DNA of 64,000 nt from Acetobacter sacchari (GCF_017377715.1 NZ_JAFVMF010000004.1:186001-250000); one strand, 5' to 3'. Shown: positions 43,916 through 53,248, counted from the first letter of the stretch. Notes: generated by a model from the letters alone, not told the origin. Program-made: numbers and translations.

Positions 43916-45772
43916 TTGGGTTTTGTTGAGCGCCTTTTTGCCCGCCGCTCCAATAAAGCGCGGCTGGCTTATGGCCTTCGTCTTCTTGAAGACGGAGAGG
44001 CTGTCGACGGCGTGGCGGAGATCTCCGCCGTCGCGAGAGCAGGCGTTCCGGAAGCGCAGTTTCGGCTGGGACGAGCCTATCTCGAAGGCGTAGGCGCGAC
44101 ACGCGATCTGGTGGAGGGCGCTCGGTGGATGCGCCGCGCCTCCGAGGCCGGGTGGCTTGAGGCTCAGCTCATACTCGCGAATCTGTATCTGGCTGGGCTC
44201 CCGGACGCCGTAGAGACGGATGATTTCGGCCTCTCGGACGTATCGCGCGCCACCACCCGTAAACCCGACTACGTCAAGGCGGCCCATTGGGCGCGGGAGG
44301 CCGCCGAAGCAGGCTCGACAGACGCGCAGGCGCTCTATGGCTATGTGCTGAGCACAGGTCCGGAGGGCTTGCGCGATATAGAAGCCGGACTCGACTGGTA
44401 TCGCCGCGCGGCCGAAAACAATAGTCCGCAAGCCCATCTGGGTCTCGGCCTTGCCGGCATGCAGACTGCCGGAACGCCCGATGAGCTTGCCGAGGTGATC
44501 GGCCATCTGCGTAAAGCCGCCGAAGCCGGACTTGGTTCCGCCCTGTATCTTATGGGCGTCTTCTCAGAACGCGGTTCCGGCGTGTCTCAAAATCTCGAGG
44601 CCGCCGCCGTTTATATGGAGAAAGCCGCCGAGCAGAATATCCGCTCGGCTCAGGCGCGATTCGGCCTGATGCTGATCGCTGGCCAGGGCGTGAAGAAGAA
44701 CCTGGCGCGCGGCGAAACGTGGCTGCGTCGTGCGGCTCTGGCGGGAGATGTCGAAGCAGCCGCCCTGCTCGGTGATATGTACGCAAGAGGCGGCGAACTT
44801 CCGCCGAATTATCTTGAGGCGGCGAACTGGTACCATATGGCCGCGGCCGCGGGGCATGCCGCGGCGGCTCGAGCGCTCGGACTATTGCATCTGACCGGCG
44901 CCGGCGTCCCGCGCGATCAGGAGGAAGCAGCCCGATGGTTCCGGATCGCCTCCGAGAGTGGCGACCAATCAAGCAGCGCTGACCTTGGCAATCTCATCCT
45001 GTCCGGTGTGGGTTCGGAAGACGATCGCCTTGCGATGCGGGCGCGTTACGAGCAGGCCGCGTTGAGTGGCGATCTTGTCGCCGCTTTCAATTTTGGCGTC
45101 TGCCTCGCGGAAGGCGTAGGGGCCGAACGAAATGATCGCGAAGCCGCAACGTGGATGCGCAAAGCCGCAGAAGGCGTCGTCAACGCACAATACTGGTACG
45201 GTCGCATGCTCCTTGAAGGACGGGGCGGCGTCACCGATCCGGTCGAAGGACGCGAATGGTTGCGCAAAGCTGCTGAAGCCGGGATGGTCGACGCAGAAGT
45301 CGCCTACGCACAGGTGCTTCTCGAAGGCCGGGGTGGACCAAGCGATCACGCCGCAGCCGCGCTGATGTTCGAGCGCGCAGCCAAACGGCAGAACGTGCAT
45401 TCGATGTTCGCACTCGGCGCCATTCTGGGTGGTGGGCACAACGTGCCGGAAGATCGGACGACGGCATATGAATGGTTCAGGAAAGCAGCCGAGCGAGGCC
45501 ACCCGACCGCGCAACTTATGATGGGCCGCTATCTGGCTTTTGGCCTTGCCGGACGTTCAAACATCGCGGAAGCCCGCCGTTGGTACCGCAAGGCCGAAGC
45601 GCAAGGCGTCGTGCAGGCGAGCGCCGAACTGTCGCGCCTCGCCAATCTCTCGAACGCCAATTCCGCAGCGCACGACAATGCGGCGGAGAAAGATTCGGCT
45701 GAACCGGGCAGCGAGACCACGCCAGAGGGAGCGGACGCGGCGGCGACCGGCCCCGCCCGCGTTCCGGGCTAA
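43916..45772 (+). CDS. Sel1-repeat (SEL1-like TPR) protein
   Basis: About 618 residues made almost wholly of Sel1-like repeats of about 36 residues, roughly a dozen, with the pattern A.RWMRRAAEAG...AQ..L...Y..G.GV..D (for example AAHWAREAAEAGSTDAQALYG and EGREWLRKAAEAGMVDAEVAYAQ). The last 50 residues are a low-complexity Ala/Glu/Asn tail. No signal peptide was seen. The frame extends to a TTG at 43868, but the TTG at 43916 has GGGAGGG 5 bp upstream and is preferred. Such repeats form solenoid scaffolds. It lies between the exporter genes and the glycosyltransferases and may organise their complex. Confidence 0.82.
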   Translation: MGFVERLFARRSNKARLAYGLRLLEDGEAVDGVAEISAVARAGVPEAQFRLGRAYLEGVGATRDLVEGARWMRRASEAGWLEAQLILANLYLAGLPDAVETDDFGLSDVSRATTRKPDYVKAAHWAREAAEAGSTDAQALYGYVLSTGPEGLRDIEAGLDWYRRAAENNSPQAHLGLGLAGMQTAGTPDELAEVIGHLRKAAEAGLGSALYLMGVFSERGSGVSQNLEAAAVYMEKAAEQNIRSAQARFGLMLIAGQGVKKNLARGETWLRRAALAGDVEAAALLGDMYARGGELPPNYLEAANWYHMAAAAGHAAAARALGLLHLTGAGVPRDQEEAARWFRIASESGDQSSSADLGNLILSGVGSEDDRLAMRARYEQAALSGDLVAAFNFGVCLAEGVGAERNDREAATWMRKAAEGVVNAQYWYGRMLLEGRGGVTDPVEGREWLRKAAEAGMVDAEVAYAQVLLEGRGGPSDHAAAALMFERAAKRQNVHSMFALGAILGGGHNVPEDRTTAYEWFRKAAERGHPTAQLMMGRYLAFGLAGRSNIAEARRWYRKAEAQGVVQASAELSRLANLSNANSAAHDNAAEKDSAEPGSETTPEGADAAATGPARVPG

Positions 45773-45787
45773 GCCCCCGCCGTCCTC

Positions 45788-48700
45788 TTGCCCAAATCGC
45801 CGCGCACTCGCGCTCCCCGCCCGTCCGAACGACCGCTCCAATCAGCCGGGTCGCCCGAGCCTAATCGGAGCGGCACAGTCGGCCTGATCAGCGCCGAGGA
45901 TCGCGAAACATGGACGCGCTGGGCCAACGAGCAGGCGCAGGATTCGTTTCGACGCGGCGAATCCTGCTGGCGTGCGGGGGATTACTTCACCGCGTTGAGT
46001 TGGCTCGAACGTGCGCACCGAATGGCGCCAGACAGTCCGAACGTCGCCTTTCTGCTCGCTGCCGCCCGACAAGCCAACGGATTGCCGGACGGCGCCGTCG
46101 ACCTGCTGCGGCGCCTGCTGGAAAAATTCGACTTCCGGGAAGGCTGGTCTCTCCTCAGCACAATATTGCTTGCCGCGCGGCGACCTGAGGACGCTGCGGC
46201 GTCCCTATCCCGCGGGCTCTCGTCGCACGCCTGCGACGATCAGATGGCCTCTCTCGCCAATCGGGTAGCCGACGCGACCGCATCCATCGGCTGGTGCGGC
46301 CTGAACAGCGACGGTTCCATCCGATTGGGTGGCGATGCACTCGGATATCTTGAGTCGTCGCCCCCTCGAAGCTCGCGCGGTCGGACCAGAGGGACGGCCG
46401 CCTCTCTGGAACGGCTGGCCGTGCATATTGACGGCGAACCCGCGCAGGTAACGGCGCAAGGCGGCAAGATCACTCTTCGAAGTGCTTCCGTGAGCGTCGT
46501 CTCCGCGCGCGAAATCACTGTTTATCTCGATGGCGCCCCGCTTCCAGGTTCGCCTCTCCGCCCCTCCGCCATCAACCGTGTTGAAGGACTGGTCCGGAGC
46601 GGCCCCAACGGCCTTCAGGGGTGGGCGTGGCTGCCGCGCGATCCTGACAGGCCACCGACGCTACACCTTCTGGACGCACGAAACGACCGCCTTCTATCGG
46701 TCTTCAGCCCGGACGTTTTTTCGACGGACGTCAGTTCGGACATCCCTCTGGCCCGATATCGGGAAATCCTGATTCCCTGCGACCAATGCCCCGACCATCC
46801 AGTTCGTGTGACGGGCCCCGATGGTCGAGATCTGGCGGGAAGCCCGCTCGATCCGGGTCTCGAACGCCGCGCCGCACGATGGGCGGCCAGACAAACGGCG
46901 CTCTGGAATCCAGAAAAAGATCGAGCGGCCACCGATCTTCCCCCACCTTTCCTGCCAATTCCGGTCGAAATGCGCCCCGCGGCGCAACGCCTGAAGCCCG
47001 CCCCTCTTCTGTCGGACAAGCCTCCGGCGGAGGAAACTCTCATCGTCGTCCCCGTTTACGGCGACGCCAAACGCACGAAAGCCTGCCTCGACAGTCTCGT
47101 CGCCACGCTGCCCACGGCTCAGGGGAAAAATGCCGCCGTCCGCGTCGCGATCATCGAGGACGCATCCCCGGACGCGGAACTCGTCGCGATGTTGAATGAA
47201 TTCGTCGCAGACCCACGTGTGACAGTCCTGCATAATTCGATCAATCTGGGCTTTCCGGGAAGCGCCAATGTCGGACTGCGCCTAGCCTTGGCACAACGCC
47301 CTGCCGGGCGCAGGCGCGCCGCGGTCGGAGGCGGCGCCGACGTCGTTCTGCTCAACAGCGACACGCTAGTCACGGACGGATGGCTTGAAGAGCTGCGTCG
47401 CGTCGCACATTCGGCGCCGGACATTGGAACCGTGACGCCGCTGTCCAACGACGCGACGATCCTGTCCTACCCTACGCTTGCAGGCAGCCGTTCGCCGACC
47501 CTCGCCCAGACACGCTGGATGGCCGGACTGGCGCGGCAAGCCAACGGCGGCGACACGGTCGATCTGCCCACGGCGCATGGTTTCTGCATGCTCATCCGCC
47601 ACGACTGTCTGGCGGCGACAGGGCTCCTCCGCGCCGACCTGTTTGCACAGGGTTACGGCGAGGAAAACGATTTTTCGCTGAGAGCGCGCGCGCTCGGCTG
47701 GCGCAACGTCGCCGCCCCCGGCGCCTATGTCGCCCATGTCGGATCGGCGTCGTTCGGAGCGACGCGCGACGCGCTCCTGCGCCGGAACCTCGCTTTGCTG
47801 AACCGGCTGCATCCGGGATACGACGCGCTGGTTCGCACCCATGTCGCACAGGATCCGCTTTTCGACGCCCGCCGCCGGATCGACCTGTTGCGCTGGCGGC
47901 GGGGCTGGCGGACTGAATTTTCGCAGCACAAAAATAGGGCCAGCGACGCGTCGCGTCGCGCAGTCGTGTTCATCACCCACGATCATGGCGGAGGCGTCGA
48001 ACGGGTCGTCTCACAGCGGGCCCGGCGCATGCTGCGACAGGGCGTTCGGCCGATCATTGTCAAACCCGTCGAAGGCGGTTGTCGAGTCGAAGGGTTTTCC
48101 CCTGACGCTGAGGACCGACATCGCGCTCTGGATCCCGAAGCCGGGGTTTATCCAAATTTGCGGTTCCGTCTGCCGGAAGAGTGGACGAGCCTCCTGAATC
48201 TACTCGGCGGCGCCGAGATCGACCATGTCGAATGGCATCACGGCAGCGGTCATCACCCGCAGATGGAAACGCTGGCGGCTTCGATCGGGGCACCCCAGGA
48301 TGTGTTCGTGCATGATTATATCTGGTTTTGCCCCAGAATTTCTCTACTTGGACAAAACGGTCGTTACTGCGGCGAACCAGACGTCGCGGAATGCGAAAGC
48401 TGCGTGGCGCGTCTCGGCCGCAAAACGCCGGGCGACGAGGCTGTGGCTGAGTATGTCTCTCACTCCTCCGAGCGCCTGTCGGCAGCGCGGCGTGTGTCGG
48501 CGCCCTCCGGTGACGCCGCCCAGCGAATGCTGCGCCACTTTCCCGCCCTGAAAATTGATGTCGAGCCCCCAGAGGACGATGACGCTGAGGAAATCAGGGC
48601 AGCACACTCGCCGTCGGCTGTGGTCGGGCTGCCTCGCACCAGTCGCGCGCGGGTCTGCATCGTCGGCGCCATTGGTCGCGAAAAAGGATACGACGTAATT

Positions 48701-49102
48701 CTGGAGGCGGCGGAAGACGCGCGTCGACGGAACCTGCCTATCGAATACGTGATTGTCGGGCATACGCCGGACGATACGAAACTGATCGAGACGGGCCATG
48801 TCTACGTGACCGGCGCCTACGAGGACTCCGAAGCCGCTGCCCTCGTTCGTGCACAAAACGCCGATTACGCGTTCATACCCTCGATCTGGCCGGAAACCTG
48901 GTGTCTGGCGCTCAGCGTCGCATGGCGAGCAGGCCTCGACGTCGCGGCTTTCGATCTTGGCGCTGTGGCGGACCGGATACGTGCGAAGAAAAGGGGAAGT
49001 ATTCTTCCTCTCGGTGTATCGGCCAATCGACTTAACGTGATATTGACCTCACTGTGTCAGCGTCGGAATGAGACTCTGACGGGTATTCGTCAGACTCCGT
49101 AG
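45788..49102 (+). CDS. Two-domain glycosyltransferase (GT2 + GT4) with TPR-like N-terminus
   Basis: 1104 residues. Residues about 45-150 look TPR-like (ESCWRAGDYFTALSWLERAHRM), about 200-330 form a non-catalytic strand-rich region. Residues about 415-700 are a GT2 domain: IVVPVYGDAKRTKACLDSL, VVLLNSDTLVTDGW and YGEENDFSLRARALG (donor/acceptor and catalytic motifs). Residues about 720-1100 resemble GT4: VVFITHDHGGGVERVV, CIVGAIGREKGYDVILEAA, and FIPSIWPETWCLALSVAWRAG with the E-x7-E-like end. The TTG start lacks a clear ribosome site, so the N-terminus is uncertain. It starts 15 bp after the Sel1 gene. Likely builds a glycan for an exported product; acceptor unknown. Confidence 0.82.
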   Translation: MPKSPRTRAPRPSERPLQSAGSPEPNRSGTVGLISAEDRETWTRWANEQAQDSFRRGESCWRAGDYFTALSWLERAHRMAPDSPNVAFLLAAARQANGLPDGAVDLLRRLLEKFDFREGWSLLSTILLAARRPEDAAASLSRGLSSHACDDQMASLANRVADATASIGWCGLNSDGSIRLGGDALGYLESSPPRSSRGRTRGTAASLERLAVHIDGEPAQVTAQGGKITLRSASVSVVSAREITVYLDGAPLPGSPLRPSAINRVEGLVRSGPNGLQGWAWLPRDPDRPPTLHLLDARNDRLLSVFSPDVFSTDVSSDIPLARYREILIPCDQCPDHPVRVTGPDGRDLAGSPLDPGLERRAARWAARQTALWNPEKDRAATDLPPPFLPIPVEMRPAAQRLKPAPLLSDKPPAEETLIVVPVYGDAKRTKACLDSLVATLPTAQGKNAAVRVAIIEDASPDAELVAMLNEFVADPRVTVLHNSINLGFPGSANVGLRLALAQRPAGRRRAAVGGGADVVLLNSDTLVTDGWLEELRRVAHSAPDIGTVTPLSNDATILSYPTLAGSRSPTLAQTRWMAGLARQANGGDTVDLPTAHGFCMLIRHDCLAATGLLRADLFAQGYGEENDFSLRARALGWRNVAAPGAYVAHVGSASFGATRDALLRRNLALLNRLHPGYDALVRTHVAQDPLFDARRRIDLLRWRRGWRTEFSQHKNRASDASRRAVVFITHDHGGGVERVVSQRARRMLRQGVRPIIVKPVEGGCRVEGFSPDAEDRHRALDPEAGVYPNLRFRLPEEWTSLLNLLGGAEIDHVEWHHGSGHHPQMETLAASIGAPQDVFVHDYIWFCPRISLLGQNGRYCGEPDVAECESCVARLGRKTPGDEAVAEYVSHSSERLSAARRVSAPSGDAAQRMLRHFPALKIDVEPPEDDDAEEIRAAHSPSAVVGLPRTSRARVCIVGAIGREKGYDVILEAAEDARRRNLPIEYVIVGHTPDDTKLIETGHVYVTGAYEDSEAAALVRAQNADYAFIPSIWPETWCLALSVAWRAGLDVAAFDLGAVADRIRAKKRGSILPLGVSANRLNVILTSLCQRRNETLTGIRQTP

Positions 49103-49144
49103 TTACCGACGGCGTCCCAGTGCAACCAGCAGAATGAGTTCTCA

Positions 49145-50359
49145 ATGTCCCAGAGCGGCCAGACACCACCGCAAAACCGTATCACCGACCTCAAGGTGTC
49201 GGGACATCTCATGACTTTGGACCAGGGACTGTTCTGCGTGTTTCACGCCCCTGCGCAGCAGCCTCCCGGCGCCAGCGGTCTGCCCGGCGTGCGCCTGACC
49301 GTCGGCCCGCTGGCGAACGACGACGTCGCCATCGCCACGTTCGATTCCACCGGCTGGCTCGGCGGAGTCAACAACGGCGCGTTGGTGCGCGTGAGCCGTG
49401 GACCGGCGCAGGTTCTTGTCACCATCTATCAGGATCAAAACACGGTTCACGAGGCGCCGCGCCTTCAGGTGCTGCGCCTGAGCGACGCAGGCGTGCCTGC
49501 GTCGCCCGTAGCAGCGCGTGTGGAAGCCGCTCAGCCGCATGCGTCCTCCATAGCCGCGCCGACGCCGATCCAGACGACGCCCGCGCCCAAAGGCCAGGCC
49601 CCCGAAGTTGCAGCGCACATCCAGCGACGCGGCGACGTCAGCGCACGACTTGGCGAGTGGATGGGCAAGCCCGGCAGCCGGTCCTGGATCGAAGGTTTCG
49701 GCATTTCCCCCGACCATACGATTACCCCCGCAGACATCGAATATCAGGCCGTTCTTGGCAAAGGCTGGCTCTCCCCCTGGGCGCAGGGCGGTCAATACTG
49801 CGGCAGCCGGGGAATGGCCCTGCCAATTCTGGGACTGAAAGTCAGACTCAAGGGCGAAGCGGCGGAAGCTTACTCCTGCCTTCTGGAAGCCAGCTTTACA
49901 GACGGCACCAAGATCGGCCCGATCGACGGCGCCATCGCCGCCGAAGCGGAAAGCCTCGCGCCGCTCGAAGCTTTCCGGATTGTCATCGCCCCGCGCGACG
50001 ATCAGGACGACGTTGAAATTATCGACGAACTTGAAGACGAACTCGAAGAAGACCTGGCCCTGCTGGAAGCTGCGACAACCGCCCCCAGCCGAGCCCAGAC
50101 GCGCCAACGTCCCGGACGCCCGCAGAGCGAAACAGCCAAACCCGCACGCGCCGTGGCCACCTCGGCCACACGCGTAGCGGCGCCGAGCAGCGCGAAAAAG
50201 AAAACGATAACCACTACAAATGCGGCTGCTCCGATGCTCACGCCCAAGCAACCCAGAACAGCGCCCGTCAAAGCGACCGTCGCCGTTAAAACAACCAAAA
50301 AGTCTCCCCCGGCGCAGCCCGCAACGTCAGCGCCACGCGGACGCAAGCCGCGACGCTGA
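49145..50359 (+). CDS. Protein with hydrophobic-W-like repeats and basic tail
   Basis: 404 residues, no signal peptide seen. Residues about 1-115 are a strand-rich domain (LMTLDQGLFCVFHAP, VAIATFDSTGWLGGVNNGALVRV). Residues about 175-290 hold IEYQAVLGKGWLSPWAQGG..CGSRGMALPILGLKVRL and a weaker copy ending APLEAFRIVI, which resembles clostridial hydrophobic W (ChW) repeats (Y..H..GW..W..G...GT.G...R.EAI.I.L). A Glu/Asp stretch follows, then a Lys/Ala/Pro/Thr-rich tail ending in GRKPRR. Not an enzyme by any motif I recognise. It sits between two glycosyltransferase genes in the same direction; binding of a glycan or partner protein is a guess. Confidence 0.6.
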   Translation: MSQSGQTPPQNRITDLKVSGHLMTLDQGLFCVFHAPAQQPPGASGLPGVRLTVGPLANDDVAIATFDSTGWLGGVNNGALVRVSRGPAQVLVTIYQDQNTVHEAPRLQVLRLSDAGVPASPVAARVEAAQPHASSIAAPTPIQTTPAPKGQAPEVAAHIQRRGDVSARLGEWMGKPGSRSWIEGFGISPDHTITPADIEYQAVLGKGWLSPWAQGGQYCGSRGMALPILGLKVRLKGEAAEAYSCLLEASFTDGTKIGPIDGAIAAEAESLAPLEAFRIVIAPRDDQDDVEIIDELEDELEEDLALLEAATTAPSRAQTRQRPGRPQSETAKPARAVATSATRVAAPSSAKKKTITTTNAAAPMLTPKQPRTAPVKATVAVKTTKKSPPAQPATSAPRGRKPRR

Positions 50360-50409
50360 GCATGACGCTGCTAGCGCACGTCGGGAGCAATCCCACGACG
50401 CGGCGCCCC

Positions 50410-50432
50410 GTGACGACGTGACGACGTGACGA
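50410..50432 (+). repeat. Short tandem repeat, 8-bp unit
   Basis: GTGACGAC is repeated almost three times (2.9 copies) in the spacer between the 404-residue protein and the GT4 gene. It is a likely slippage site; no coding role. Confidence 0.6.
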
Positions 50433-50520
50433 TCTTCGCCTGTGGCGGCCGTGGTCGCCACAGGGGGCATGACCGGTACCGGCGGACAAGCGGACGGCTT
50501 CCGAGAACTGGACCTTCGAT

Positions 50521-51894
50521 TTGAAATTCCTTTTTGTACATCAAAATTTTCCAGGACAATTCCTGCATCTTGTCCGTCATCTCGTTCGTTCCGGAAAACA
50601 CGAAGTCGTTTTCATCAGCGAAGGAAATGAAAACGTCATCGGCGGCGTGCGCCGGGTGATCTATCGAATGCCCCGCACTCCATCCAACGAGACCCATCCG
50701 GGAGCGCGGGAATTCGACGCCGGTCTGACCCGTGCGGAAGCAGTTGCAAAAGCCGCCCTGACTTTACGGGATCTGGGCTTCGCCCCTGACATCATCATCG
50801 GCCATCACGGTTGGGGCGAACTGCTCAACATGAGCGATGTTTTCCCTAGCGCGCCCATATTGGGCTACTTTGAGTTCTTTTATCACACCGATAAATTCGA
50901 TGTCGGCTTCGATCCGGAATTTCCTCTGACCCCGGACATGCCCGCCAAAATCCGCGCAAAGAACGCGATAAATCTGCAGGCGTTGAATAATCCGGGTTGG
51001 GGGCAAACGCCAACGGCGTTCCAGCATTCAACCTACCCTGAGTGGGCCCGTTCGCGCATCTTCCTGTTGCGCGAGGGCGTCAATCTGGACCAATGCCGCC
51101 CGGATCCACTGGCCGCAAAAAAGGAATTTACGATCAAAGGCCTTTCATTTTCTCCGAAAGAGCAATTGATCACCTACGTCGCACGAGATCTGGAGCCCTA
51201 CCGCGGCTTTCACGTGTTCATGCGTTCGTTGCCACGCATTCTCGAGGAATGTCCGCACGCCCGTGTCGTGCTGGTGGGCGGCGACGGCGTGAGTTATGGC
51301 GCACGCCTGCCCCATGGCACATGGCGCGAACGTATGCTGTCGGAACTGCACGGGCGCATTCCGCTCGATCGCGTCCATTTCGTCGGCAAGGTCAGTTACG
51401 ACGATTTTCGGCGCATGCTGCAACGTTCGGATGCGCATGTGTATCTGACCTATCCTTTCGTCGCCTCCTGGTCGCTACGCGAGGCGATGGCGTCCGGCTG
51501 CGCCATTGTAGGAAGCGCTACAGCCCCGGTTGAGGAGTTCCTTCACGACCGCAAGACCGCATTGCTGACCACATTCACCGATCCCGATGCGATCGCGGAA
51601 AGCGTCGTTGAGATTCTCGAAAACAAGCGCCTCGCCAAAGCGCTTCGCGGCGCCGCACGGGCCGAAGCCGAGCGGACGTTATCAATGCAGGGTTACCTCA
51701 CGCAGTACGAAGCCATCATCGAACAGCTCACCGGAAAAAACCCCGCCGCGGAGGAAGCGCCCGTCCCTGCGCGTATCAAGCGAAAAGCGGCAGAGGCCTC
51801 CTTAAGCGCCTCACCGACCAACAGCCAGGCGGCGAAGGCCGCCACGCCTGTCGTTGCGCCGAAGAAAGCCGGGCAAGCCAAAAAGACAGCTTGA
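50521..51894 (+). CDS. GT4-family glycosyltransferase with basic tail
   Basis: 457 residues. N-terminal acceptor half: KFLFVHQNFPGQFLHLVRHL, then DIIIGHHGWGELL, GYFEFFYH and AEFDAGLTRAEAV-like helices typical of the Glyco_trans_4-type bacterial enzymes. Donor half from about residue 225: ITYVARDLEPYRGFHVFMRSL, VVLVGGDGVSYGA, VHFVGKVSYDDFRRML and the E-x7-E region (SLREAMASGCAIVGS, APVEEFL). The last 45 residues are Lys/Ala/Ser/Pro-rich and similar in style to the tail of the upstream 404-residue protein. TTG start, weak ribosome site. It probably extends the glycan made with its neighbours. Confidence 0.85.
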   Translation: MKFLFVHQNFPGQFLHLVRHLVRSGKHEVVFISEGNENVIGGVRRVIYRMPRTPSNETHPGAREFDAGLTRAEAVAKAALTLRDLGFAPDIIIGHHGWGELLNMSDVFPSAPILGYFEFFYHTDKFDVGFDPEFPLTPDMPAKIRAKNAINLQALNNPGWGQTPTAFQHSTYPEWARSRIFLLREGVNLDQCRPDPLAAKKEFTIKGLSFSPKEQLITYVARDLEPYRGFHVFMRSLPRILEECPHARVVLVGGDGVSYGARLPHGTWRERMLSELHGRIPLDRVHFVGKVSYDDFRRMLQRSDAHVYLTYPFVASWSLREAMASGCAIVGSATAPVEEFLHDRKTALLTTFTDPDAIAESVVEILENKRLAKALRGAARAEAERTLSMQGYLTQYEAIIEQLTGKNPAAEEAPVPARIKRKAAEASLSASPTNSQAAKAATPVVAPKKAGQAKKTA

Positions 51895-52039
51895 GGCGGA
51901 TTTCGTTCGGGCTGGGCCGTCCAAATAGCCGACGACGATTGGCAAGGCACGCACCTTGCGTATGTAAAAGCGACGGCTTTCGCCTCCATTCTCGGCCATT
52001 CAGGCGGTTAACGCAGTTTCCTAAAAACTGACGTTCATC

Positions 52040-52440
52040 AGGCACAAGTCAGTTGGCTGCCTTACACAATAATTTCGCTGAACTGCCGCCCGAAGCGACG
52101 TAGATGGCTCGAAGAACAGCTGATTGAAGACGTTATGTTCTGCTTTGGTGAACTTCGGGGTCTATCGGGCGTACCGCTCTTTGTATGGCAGTTTGGTCGG
52201 CTTGTCCCGCCAGTCCTCAGGAATACGGCACGCCCGGAGATCCGCCTTTTCACCATTGGTATTGCGTTGCTTTGGAGCCGCTACCAGCATGGCATCAAGA
52301 ATCCGACCTGACCGTCGGTAGATAGCTAACGTTCGGCAGCTTAGCCGTCAAAACGATCGAATAGCGCGTCAATCGGCCCCAAACCAGACCGTCACGGTCG
52401 TCGGGCACACGATCCGACAGAACCAGGAACCCCTTCGCCC
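52040..52440 (-). pseudogene. IS5-family transposase remnant
   Basis: On the minus strand, broken frames read LSDRVPDDRDGLVWGRLTR, then DAMLVAAPKQRNTNGEKADLR and RIPEDWRDKPTKLPYKERYAR followed by TPKFTKAE after an in-frame stop. These match in order the IS5-type run VPDART..L, DATIVAAPKQRNT, IPEDWRDKPAKLRQKDRDARWTVKFTKAK. Both ends and the rest are lost. It occupies most of the 790 bp between the GT4 and lipoprotein genes. Confidence 0.75.
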
Positions 52441-52457
52441 GGGCCCTAAAATTCAAA

Positions 52458-52487
52458 GAAACCGGCGTGCTTCATGAGCCATTCCCC
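52458..52487 (+). repeat. Direct repeat, copy A, upstream of lipoprotein gene
   Basis: GAAACCGGCGTGCTTCATGA followed by GCCATTCCCC; matches copy B at 53110-53139 in 26 of 30 positions. The two flank the lipoprotein gene and lie 652 bp apart. Nature unknown. Confidence 0.55.
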
Positions 52488-52681
52488 AGCGCCGCAGGGG
52501 AGGCGGCATGACAGATACATACTCAGAACCAGAAGGATTTCGAACCGTTCAGGCGCCTTGTCTGTCTATTTTTTAGACTAAATATCAAATTTTATCGCAA
52601 TCTATTGTAACAAACCTCCTATTCGTAGAAAAAGGGAGTGCTTGCTGATTCTGTGAGCGAAACAGAAACAAGGAACATTTT

Positions 52682-53077
52682 ATGAATTTCAAACTCGAGA
52701 AATTTCTATCCGCGATCGCTGTCGCTAGTCTTGTGTCCCTCGCCTCATGTTCTTCAGGTGGCAATGAGAGCATCAAGAATGAGACTGGCGCTACAATTGA
52801 TCAAAAGATCAAAGACAACGTGACCACCAAAGAACAGGTCCGCAGTCAGTTTGGCGACCCTGCCGCCGTGACATTCACAGACAGCGGGCACGAACAATGG
52901 CAATATAGATTCAATAACGCATCATCAGATGCCACAAATTTCATACCGCTCTATGGAGATTTACACCAGAGCGGCCACGGCACAGAAAAAACACTGACAA
53001 TTATTTATAACGGCGACGTTGTCTGGCACCACGCGATGAGCTCTTCCGCGATGAAAAGCACTGGGGGAGTATTCTAA
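52682..53077 (+). CDS. BamE/SmpA-like lipoprotein
   Basis: 131 residues. A lipoprotein signal ends in LASC with the lipid-accepting Cys at residue 23. The mature part holds TTKEQVRSQFGDP, the signature helix of the SmpA/OmlA/BamE-like fold, then a Trp-containing strand (HEQWQYRF) and TLTIIYNGDVVWHHAM. ATG with AAGGAAC 7 bp before it. Composition is AT-richer than neighbours and 30-bp direct repeats flank it. True BamE sits elsewhere in most genomes, so this is more likely a small accessory lipoprotein of the same fold. Confidence 0.75.
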   Translation: MNFKLEKFLSAIAVASLVSLASCSSGGNESIKNETGATIDQKIKDNVTTKEQVRSQFGDPAAVTFTDSGHEQWQYRFNNASSDATNFIPLYGDLHQSGHGTEKTLTIIYNGDVVWHHAMSSSAMKSTGGVF

Positions 53078-53109
53078 GCACCAATATCTTCTCCACGAGA
53101 GAACACACG

Positions 53110-53139
53110 GAAACCAGCTTGCTTCGTGAGCTATTCCCC
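53110..53139 (+). repeat. Direct repeat, copy B, downstream of lipoprotein gene
   Basis: GAAACCAGCTTGCTTCGTGA followed by GCTATTCCCC; partner of copy A with four substitutions. Confidence 0.55.
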
Positions 53140-53221
53140 CAATCGCCACCGGAGGAATGGAATCACAGAGACACGCTCAAAACTAACGGGCTTTTCGGAC
53201 CATCTACCCCTGAGTGAGTCA

Positions 53222-53248
53222 GGCGACCCGCCCCAGCGACGGGTCGCC
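53222..53248. terminator. Strong hairpin between lipoprotein and TPR glycosyltransferase genes
   Basis: GGCGACCCG and CGGGTCGCC make a perfect 9-bp stem with a 9-base loop, 145 bp after the lipoprotein stop. No T-run follows. The rest of the 336-bp interval holds copy B of the direct repeat and no convincing gene; an 87-codon frame (53126-53389) lacks coding character. Confidence 0.35.

Noticed and set aside
50410-50432. Repeat array considered as a CRISPR-like element
   Set aside because: Under three copies of an 8-bp unit with no spacers; a simple tandem repeat.
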